5,775 nt of DNA from NCBI GenBank assembly GCA_027081695.1, contig JALWJI010000042.1, forward strand, positions 1-5,775. Direction: 5' to 3'. This document shows, one piece after another, positions 1-4,445 of the stretch; position 1 is the first letter of the stretch, and each line of letters begins with the position of its first letter. The notes beneath the pieces were generated by a model. That model searched no databases. It was given only the letters and a program-made list of their open reading frames with translations, and had not been told where the DNA came from. The translations under genes were made by a program, and so were the position numbers. The DNA is from Acidilobaceae archaeon (GTDB lineage: Archaea > Thermoproteota > Thermoprotei_A > Sulfolobales > Acidilobaceae).

Positions 1-289
1 TTAGTGTGTCCAGTACTTCCTCGTGAGCCAGAATTGTAAGGTCTGGGCATCTACTTGCTATTTTTCCTACTAGGAGTTCGAATACTCCATATACATGGTC
101 GATATGGCTGTGTGTTACGTAGACTTTGTGAATGTCGCAGGGTGTGTAGCCTAGTTGTAGGAGGGATTCCATGCATGACTTGCCACAGTCTATTAGGAGC
201 CTATCTATGCCATTATCCAGGAGTAGTCCTGGCCCACCGTATCCTGGCGGAGGATAACTACTTCCTAGTCCCAGTACAATTAGCTTCAT
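1..289 (-). CDS. Metallo-beta-lactamase-fold hydrolase, RNase Z-like (N-terminal part; 3' end beyond left edge)
   Basis: Only the first 96 codons are inside the window. The translation starts MKLIVLGLGSSYPPPGYGGP and continues with LLLDNGIDRLLIDCGKS. This is the usual RNase Z/MBL opening: first strand, glycine-rich turn, then a 'LLIDCG' strand. At residues 60-65 comes HSHIDH, the zinc-binding HxHxDH motif (H60, H62, D64, H65), preceded by VYVT as in the family. True tRNA 3'-processing RNase Z normally has HLHGDH. Ser and Ile here suggest a related hydrolase rather than certain RNase Z, and the specificity-determining C-terminal part is not visible. The ATG at 289 is fixed by an in-frame TGA directly upstream (290-292). 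The gene begins 35 bp after the MeaB-type GTPase stop and probably shares its transcript. Its ribosome binding site is weak (GGGTAGAG). The fold is certain; the substrate is unknown. Confidence 0.88.
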   Translation of the reverse strand, partial: MKLIVLGLGSSYPPPGYGGPGLLLDNGIDRLLIDCGKSCMESLLQLGYTPCDIHKVYVTHSHIDHVYGVFELLVGKIASRCPDLTILAHEEVLDTL

Positions 290-324
290 TCATCTCTACC
301 CTTAGCCCTTGTCTCTATGTATGA

Positions 325-1278
325 TTATCCTAGTAGTCTGCTACATAGTTCTTTCCTGATCCTAGCAGTCAAATCTTCTATATCAAGTTCATTTCCTGTT
401 TCCCGTGAGAGAGCTATGTCTTCTACTAGCTGATCTATTGCTGTCTTCACCATATAGTAGGCTAGGAGTTTTCTACGGGCCTTGACCTTCTCATGGAACA
501 GGCTATTTTGCTGTAGGTATTGTTTGTGTTCTTCTATTGTGTCGACTAGTTTGTCTATATTTGTTCCGACTAGGCTACTTACCATGAGAACCCTCGGGAT
601 CCAGCCTGTTGAGGGGCCTAAATCGCCCTTTTCTACGCTGAATACGATGAATTCGTAGGTTTTTGTTGCCTCTGGCTTGTCAGATTTATTCACTACGTAT
701 ATGTCTCCTATTTCCATTACTCCTGCTTTGAGGGCTTGTATATCGTCTCCTGCTCCAGGCATTGTTACTACGATTATTGTGTGGGCTGCGTTTATGACGT
801 CTACTTCTGCTTGCCCTACTCCTACAGTTTCTAGCAGGATATAATCGTATCCTAGCGCGTCGAATGCTTCTATCATAGCGAGGCCTGCTAGGCTCAATCC
901 TCCTTTTAGGCCTCGTGTGCTTATACTTCTTATGAATACTCCTGGATCGACGCTATGCACTTGCATGCGTAGTCTATCGCCTAGGAGGCTTCCTTGGCTT
1001 AGTGGACTGCTTGGATCTATTGCTACTACTGCTACTCGGTATCCTCTCCTGCGGAGTTCTTGTATGAGCCTGTTTATGAGGCTGCTTTTGCCTGCGCCTG
1101 GGATGCCCGTTATTCCTATGACGTGTGCTTTACCAGTTTTTCTATGGAGTAGTTTTAGTAATCGTATGCTTGTCTCTCCAGGTACTTCTAGCATTGTGAG
1201 GATTCTTCCAGTGGCTCGTATGTCTCCTTTTTCGGCCCGTGCTATGAGGTTCTCCAGTGCCCTATCTAGATCGTTCAT
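325..1278 (-). CDS. meaB: MeaB/ArgK-family GTPase, methylmalonyl-CoA mutase chaperone
   Basis: This 317-residue cytosolic P-loop GTPase has normal MeaB length. Family members gate cofactor loading onto, and protect, B12-dependent methylmalonyl-CoA mutase; the old name 'LAO/AO transport ATPase' is misleading. Visible motifs in order are: a helical N-terminus (residues 1-50) with the EKGDIRATGRILTMLE segment typical of the family; Walker A GIPGAGKSS (58-66); VAIDPSSP (85-92), containing Asp88, a probable Mg/switch residue; ETVGVGQAE (150-158), the family-specific Walker B/switch; MPGAGDDIQALKAG (173-186), the switch III region; the guanine-specificity motif NKSD (197-200); and a C-terminal helical dimerisation region (about 245-317). 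The second Lys usual in the LQGIKKG segment is Ala185, while Lys184 is kept. The start is ATG 1278, because an in-frame TGA lies three codons upstream and GTGA sits 6 nt before it. No mutase subunit lies next to it. The family call is certain; the client enzyme is inferred. Confidence 0.95.
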   Translation of the reverse strand: MNDLDRALENLIARAEKGDIRATGRILTMLEVPGETSIRLLKLLHRKTGKAHVIGITGIPGAGKSSLINRLIQELRRRGYRVAVVAIDPSSPLSQGSLLGDRLRMQVHSVDPGVFIRSISTRGLKGGLSLAGLAMIEAFDALGYDYILLETVGVGQAEVDVINAAHTIIVVTMPGAGDDIQALKAGVMEIGDIYVVNKSDKPEATKTYEFIVFSVEKGDLGPSTGWIPRVLMVSSLVGTNIDKLVDTIEEHKQYLQQNSLFHEKVKARRKLLAYYMVKTAIDQLVEDIALSRETGNELDIEDLTARIRKELCSRLLG

Positions 1279-1284
1279 GTCTTT

Positions 1285-1288
1285 TCAC
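1285..1288 (-). promoter_or_regulatory. Ribosome binding site of the MeaB-type GTPase
   Basis: GTGA read on the minus strand pairs with the TCAC of the archaeal 16S rRNA 3' end and lies 6 nt before the ATG at 1278. It supports that start. Short match, so moderate confidence. Confidence 0.5.
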
Positions 1289-1346
1289 ATCCCTAGACTT
1301 GTACCAATATACTTACACGTGGGGTTCGCGAATCTAGAAATCTGAG

Positions 1347-1355
1347 TATAAAATA
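1347..1355 (-). promoter_or_regulatory. Probable TATA box for the MeaB-type GTPase gene
   Basis: The minus strand reads TATTTTATA, a good archaeal TATA-type element. Transcription starting about 25 nt downstream (near 1321-1326) would leave a leader of roughly 45 nt carrying the GTGA ribosome binding site. A second AT-rich string (GTATATTGG, about 1305-1313) is closer and would give an almost leaderless transcript. Which one is used cannot be decided by eye. The surrounding 158-bp gap (1279-1436) holds no gene that I can see. Confidence 0.45.
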
Positions 1356-1416
1356 GTGGGTTATTGGGATTACAAATACGTATCCTGTGACTGTATATAT
1401 CAACGATGTAAGCCCT

Positions 1417-1430
1417 AGACTTACCAGTCT
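1417..1430. repeat. Short inverted repeat just after pyrF
   Basis: AGACT-TACC-AGTCT is a perfect 5-bp stem with a 4-nt loop, 6 nt downstream of the pyrF stop codon. It overlaps a second possible 5-bp stem (GTAAG at 1408-1412 with CTTAC at 1420-1424), so the two hairpins exclude each other. No T-run follows on the minus strand, so a terminator call is not supported. It may be chance. Confidence 0.3.
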
Positions 1431-1436
1431 ACATGG

Positions 1437-2123
1437 TCAATATTTATTGAGAATACTCTTATGACGGGCCATAATCTTATTCAGTACTTGTAGAGGGTCG
1501 GGACTAGTTGTCACCATTCTACCTATTATCTCATAGTCTGCTCCGGCCCTCAACGCGTCTCCAGGCTCTGCTCCCTGGGCTCCGATCCCAGGGCTAAGTA
1601 TCTTCATCTCTGGACCCAACTCTCTCCTCATTATTCTTATGTTTTCTGAGCGCGTCGCAGGAGCGACAACTCCCCAGGGCTTTATTTGCCTTATCGTTTC
1701 TAGAATTTTGCCCATGCATGGATCTATCACGTCTTTAGAGCCAGGATGACTCATCGACGCCACTAGGACAAGGCGGATATCTCTCATGTCGAGATAGTTC
1801 TTTAGCTCTTCGAGCGCGTTTCTTCTCCCAACGAATGCATGTGCTATTACCGCGTCAATACTATCCGGGAACTCGTCCAGGATAGTCCTCATTGTATAGT
1901 AGATGTCGGCAAGTTTTAGGTCTACTACGAGTAATTTCTCTGGACAAGGGCGTTTGACCGCCTCCACTATATCTTGAGGCAATGCTCCTATAAGATTTGG
2001 CCAGCCCAGCTTGTATCCAGCAACCAAACCACACGTCTTCTCGACAAGGCTTGTTATCTTATCCTTATTCGATTTGAGGCTGTCTAACGCGATTATTGTC
2101 CTCAAATCATATGCTCCCTCCAA
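1437..2123 (-). CDS. pyrF: Orotidine-5'-phosphate decarboxylase
   Basis: This enzyme decarboxylates OMP to UMP, the last step of de novo pyrimidine synthesis, as a cytosolic TIM-barrel dimer. As drawn it has 228 residues, typical for the short archaeal type. All expected catalytic positions are present: Asp14 in IIALD, Lys38 in GYKLG, and the DxKxxD signature DLKLADI with Asp68, Lys70 (proton donor) and Asp73 (contributed across the dimer). SMSHPG (123-128) follows, then the phosphate/base-binding loop SPGIGAQGAEPG (177-188) with Gln183, and IIGR with Arg202. There is no ATG in frame at the front. The long form starts at TTG 2123, but a strong GGAGGGAG lies inside it, 8 nt before a second TTG at 2105 (codon 7). 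The real protein is therefore probably 222 residues, starting just before RTIIALD. It is transcribed alone from its own TATA box, not in a visible pyr operon. Function is essentially certain; the start is not. Confidence 0.96.
   Translation of the reverse strand: MEGAYDLRTIIALDSLKSNKDKITSLVEKTCGLVAGYKLGWPNLIGALPQDIVEAVKRPCPEKLLVVDLKLADIYYTMRTILDEFPDSIDAVIAHAFVGRRNALEELKNYLDMRDIRLVLVASMSHPGSKDVIDPCMGKILETIRQIKPWGVVAPATRSENIRIMRRELGPEMKILSPGIGAQGAEPGDALRAGADYEIIGRMVTTSPDPLQVLNKIMARHKSILNKY
2114..2121 (-). promoter_or_regulatory. Strong ribosome binding site pointing to a shorter pyrF
   Basis: The minus strand reads GGAGGGAG, a near-perfect anti-16S match, followed 8 nt later by TTG at 2105 in the pyrF frame. 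It lies within codons 1-4 of the longer TTG-2123 form, so it argues that codon 7 of that form is the true start. Confidence 0.6.
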
Positions 2124-2146
2124 TAGATGATAGCCCAGATCTCTAG

Positions 2147-2156
2147 ATATAATATA
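2147..2156 (-). promoter_or_regulatory. TATA box of pyrF
   Basis: The minus strand reads TATATTATAT. A transcript starting about 26 nt downstream, near 2126, would have a leader of about 20 nt before TTG 2105, just long enough to hold the GGAGGGAG site. With TTG 2123 it would be nearly leaderless. The rest of the 153-bp gap (2157-2276) has no gene. It holds the AT-rich inverted repeat TTAATT-CAT-AATTAA (2171-2185) and three ACTGT words. Confidence 0.55.
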
Positions 2157-2276
2157 GGCTATTCTATCGGTTAATTCATAATTAAACTGTCATATACTGT
2201 TTCGTGCAGACTGTATTGTATGACTTGTTTCTCTCCTTAGTGATATGTATTTGTTCTAGAGTAGTGTTATATTTAA

Positions 2277-4418
2277 TTATTGTCTACTCCGTAGTAGATA
2301 CCCTATTCCTATTAGTATTGCAATTGCTGCTATCATAATTATTATAATCTTGTTCGGTCCTAGTTCTGTGTGTTCCACGGTTGTACTTGTATTGTTTTCT
2401 TCTTGTAATTCCTTAGCCAAGTCTAGAGAGTTTAACGACGTGTTCGTTGCCTTAACGACGTGTTGAGATATAATTTCATTACCTTTCATTAGTTCTACTG
2501 TATACTCGCCGGGTACTACATATACTATTGTCTCATTTCCAGAGCCCGGTATTCTAGTTGTTCCCCCGGGTCCAGAGATCTCAACAGTGTAATTCTCCGG
2601 GATGATTATTCTGATCTGTGATAGTGGTATTTTTATAAGTTTAGCTTCTCCTCGATGAATATTGATATTATAACTTGTGTTTGCTAGAATAACTGGTGAA
2701 TCACTTGTGGTTGTAAGTGAATATTCTCCTGGAGCTATGTAGTATTCTTTTCCGGGTTCTATTCTATATGCTTGGTCTGTCTGGAGATCGTAGAGCGTAA
2801 TCGTTATGTTTTCAGGAGCTTCTACATGTAATGTACCAAGTAGGTTCTGGTAATCAAGGTAGAGCTCGGCTGGATTTTCTGCAGTAATGTTTACTATCGT
2901 GGAGCTAGTGAGGCCTGCTCCGGATCCAATATAGTTTTCTGGCTTTGGGAGCGTGATCGTTATACTATATTTCCCGGGTGGAAGATAGGTTTTCAGAGTA
3001 CTGGAGCCAGCTATGATACTGTAGAGGGTGTACCCGCTAGTTATATTAGCTATTTGGATCTCTGTTCTGGGAATTGTGTGTATAGTCAGCAATGTATTCT
3101 TTATTATGCTTGCTTCTAGTAATGTAAATGCTATTATGGTTTTTGCCGCGTATGAATACGTGTTTATCCTAGTGTAATATATTGCGTTAGGATTGTTCGG
3201 AGACTGTACTGGGAAGATTTCTTGATTTATGAAGTCGCGGGCATGTACCTCGTATGAAGATATCCATTGTGTTGTTGTTTCTTGAGAGCTGATATTAATG
3301 AATAGGATTGCTAGTTTTTCTGTCTCGCTTTGCAAATTATATCGGGCTTCCACAAATGTGATTAATGATGTGTTTCTGAGTGCTTGTGTTCCACAGCATA
3401 GTCTCTTGTCTGTACTTAATTCTATTATTGGATTGCCTGGGGTGGTGTTCATGTTTATGATGTATATTTTGTTGTCTGTTCCTATTAGGAGGATATCGGT
3501 TTGATTATCGAGGATTAGCCAACTGTTGGTTAATATATCGCTCGTTATGTTAATAGTATATGTTAAATGAAGTGTTCTCGACATAGGATTGTACTCGTAA
3601 ATGAGTGGGATTGAATTGTTTTGTAGCCCGGTTGAAAGATATTTTCCACTCGGACTCCATTGTATTCCGGACGGGGCAATGTATGTGGTTTCCGTTGTGA
3701 TTGTCGAGGACTCATATATTTTTTCGAAATTATTGTTCATTAATATGATTTTCCAGTTTTTAGACTGATTCTGTTCAATGCTATCGTTATAGTTGTATCC
3801 CAATATAGCTAACAAACCATACCTGTTATTATAATCGATGCTTCGGATCGTGAAGTTCTCTATTCTGGTCTCACCTTGGAAGGTGCCATTACAGTTGAGT
3901 TTAATTATTTTGCTAGATATTCCTTGGAAGAATCCTATTAAGTAATATGACCAGTTGTATTCGTCTCCTAATATTGTTGAATCTATTTTGAGTTTATAGT
4001 CCTTAGATGTATCGATTCCTGCCAAGTATATTGTGCTGTTATTCTTGTCGAACGTGACACTGTTAACGACTGTATCGTTTAGCGTTATTACTTTCTCGAG
4101 TCTAGGTATGCCGTTACTAATATTTACAATTATTATATTGGAAAATGACAAGTTACCGTATTCTTCTACGGGTGTATAATACAAGCTAACCGTATAAATG
4201 AGACTATTGTTGCATAGAATAGCCCTATTAGTATTCATAAGATACGGACCTGAGCTATATGAGTCTTCTGGCCCTTCTATAGTAGCACTAACTGTGCCGG
4301 TCTCATTCCAGACAACGCTATATGGCGAACCCTGTATCTCGAGAGACCAAGCATGTATACTTGTTGCAACAAATAATATGAAGAGAACTAGCAAGCCATA
4401 CCTCTTATACAGAGGCAT
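2277..4418 (-). CDS. Membrane-anchored extracellular protein: propeller-like region plus beta-sandwich-like modules
   Basis: I do not recognise a named family. The 713-residue protein has a signal peptide (residues 1-23: basic YKR, hydrophobic GLLVLFILFVATSI, likely cleavage after HA). Residues about 30-440 are beta-rich with propeller-like strands, for example GIQWSPSGKYLSTG (251-264) and ILLIGTDNKIYIINM (309-323), and CCG at 341-343. About 450-665 contain three modules marked by PPGKYSI, APGEYSL and VPGEYTV. A polar Glu/Asn/Thr linker (670-689) leads to a membrane helix (690-708) and a basic tail (LLRSRQ). About 27 N-x-S/T sequons indicate a heavily glycosylated surface protein. The ATG at 4418 is preceded at 8 nt by GGGAGAGGGG. 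It lies 27 bp after the stop of a paralogue and is surely co-transcribed with it. The role may be surface-layer, adhesion or ligand-binding; the sequence does not decide. Topology is well supported, function unknown. Confidence 0.9.
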   Translation of the reverse strand: MPLYKRYGLLVLFILFVATSIHAWSLEIQGSPYSVVWNETGTVSATIEGPEDSYSSGPYLMNTNRAILCNNSLIYTVSLYYTPVEEYGNLSFSNIIIVNISNGIPRLEKVITLNDTVVNSVTFDKNNSTIYLAGIDTSKDYKLKIDSTILGDEYNWSYYLIGFFQGISSKIIKLNCNGTFQGETRIENFTIRSIDYNNRYGLLAILGYNYNDSIEQNQSKNWKIILMNNNFEKIYESSTITTETTYIAPSGIQWSPSGKYLSTGLQNNSIPLIYEYNPMSRTLHLTYTINITSDILTNSWLILDNQTDILLIGTDNKIYIINMNTTPGNPIIELSTDKRLCCGTQALRNTSLITFVEARYNLQSETEKLAILFINISSQETTTQWISSYEVHARDFINQEIFPVQSPNNPNAIYYTRINTYSYAAKTIIAFTLLEASIIKNTLLTIHTIPRTEIQIANITSGYTLYSIIAGSSTLKTYLPPGKYSITITLPKPENYIGSGAGLTSSTIVNITAENPAELYLDYQNLLGTLHVEAPENITITLYDLQTDQAYRIEPGKEYYIAPGEYSLTTTSDSPVILANTSYNINIHRGEAKLIKIPLSQIRIIIPENYTVEISGPGGTTRIPGSGNETIVYVVPGEYTVELMKGNEIISQHVVKATNTSLNSLDLAKELQEENNTSTTVEHTELGPNKIIIIMIAAIAILIGIGYLLRSRQ
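2295..2351 (-). other. C-terminal transmembrane anchor of the 713-residue protein
   Basis: Residues 690-708 are uninterrupted hydrophobic (KIIIIMIAAIAILIGIGYLL in context) and are followed by RSRQ. An N-terminal signal peptide plus this segment gives an outside-facing protein with a short cytoplasmic basic tail. No PGF-type archaeosortase motif precedes it. Confidence 0.85.
2424..3071 (-). repeat. Three beta-sandwich-like modules with xPGxY signatures (713-residue protein)
   Basis: Residues about 450-665 hold three modules of roughly 70 residues. Their end strands carry PPGKYSITI (480-488), APGEYSLTT (562-570) and VPGEYTVEL (635-643). The xPGxYxVxV pattern is like that of PEGA and carboxypeptidase-regulatory-like beta-sandwich domains. 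Domain-family membership is inferred from this pattern only. Between the modules lie LPKPENYIG (490-498), LDYQNLLG (521-528) and SGPGGTT (615-621), which recur in the upstream paralogue. Confidence 0.6.
4350..4418 (-). other. Signal peptide of the 713-residue protein
   Basis: Residues 1-23 show the classic n-h-c pattern: Lys5-Arg6, a hydrophobic core from Gly8 to Ile21, then His-Ala before Trp24. This implies Sec export. The exact cleavage site is a guess from the small residue at -1. Confidence 0.8.
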
Positions 4419-4426
4419 TGCATAGA

Positions 4427-4436
4427 CCCCTCTCCC
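4427..4436 (-). promoter_or_regulatory. Ribosome binding site of the 713-residue gene
   Basis: The minus strand reads GGGAGAGGGG in the 27-bp gap between the two paralogues, 8 nt before the ATG at 4418. It fixes that start and shows independent ribosome loading on a shared transcript. The nearby ATG at 4423 is in another frame and soon meets a stop. Confidence 0.6.
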
Positions 4437-4445
4437 TGTTAGCCA

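Noticed and set aside
55..324. An 89-codon open frame on the + strand
   Set aside because: It overlaps the MBL-fold gene antisense. The Cys-rich, low-sense translation is typical of a shadow frame.
917..1345. A 142-codon open frame on the + strand
   Set aside because: It lies antisense over the clearly coding MeaB-type GTPase. The protein shows no family motif, and its frame follows from the codon pattern of the real gene.
1408..1430. Possible intrinsic terminator after pyrF
   Set aside because: Only 5-bp stems that exclude each other, with no T-tract on the minus strand where archaeal terminators would need it.
2690..2720. C-terminal archaeosortase-type sorting signal (PGF-CTERM-like) considered for the two surface proteins
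   Set aside because: The C-termini have a hydrophobic helix and a basic tail, but no PGF or comparable conserved motif before the helix, so a plain membrane anchor is the simpler reading.
3365..3380. C/D-box-like words (ATGATGT ... CTGA) on the + strand
   Set aside because: The C box has a mismatch, no C'/D' pair is present, and it lies inside a coding region, so a guide sRNA is not supported.
3298..3504. Short + strand open frames inside the surface-protein genes (also near 4198-4425 and 4928-5110)
   Set aside because: All are antisense to long coding frames with clear domain structure, and none has a convincing ribosome binding site or motif.
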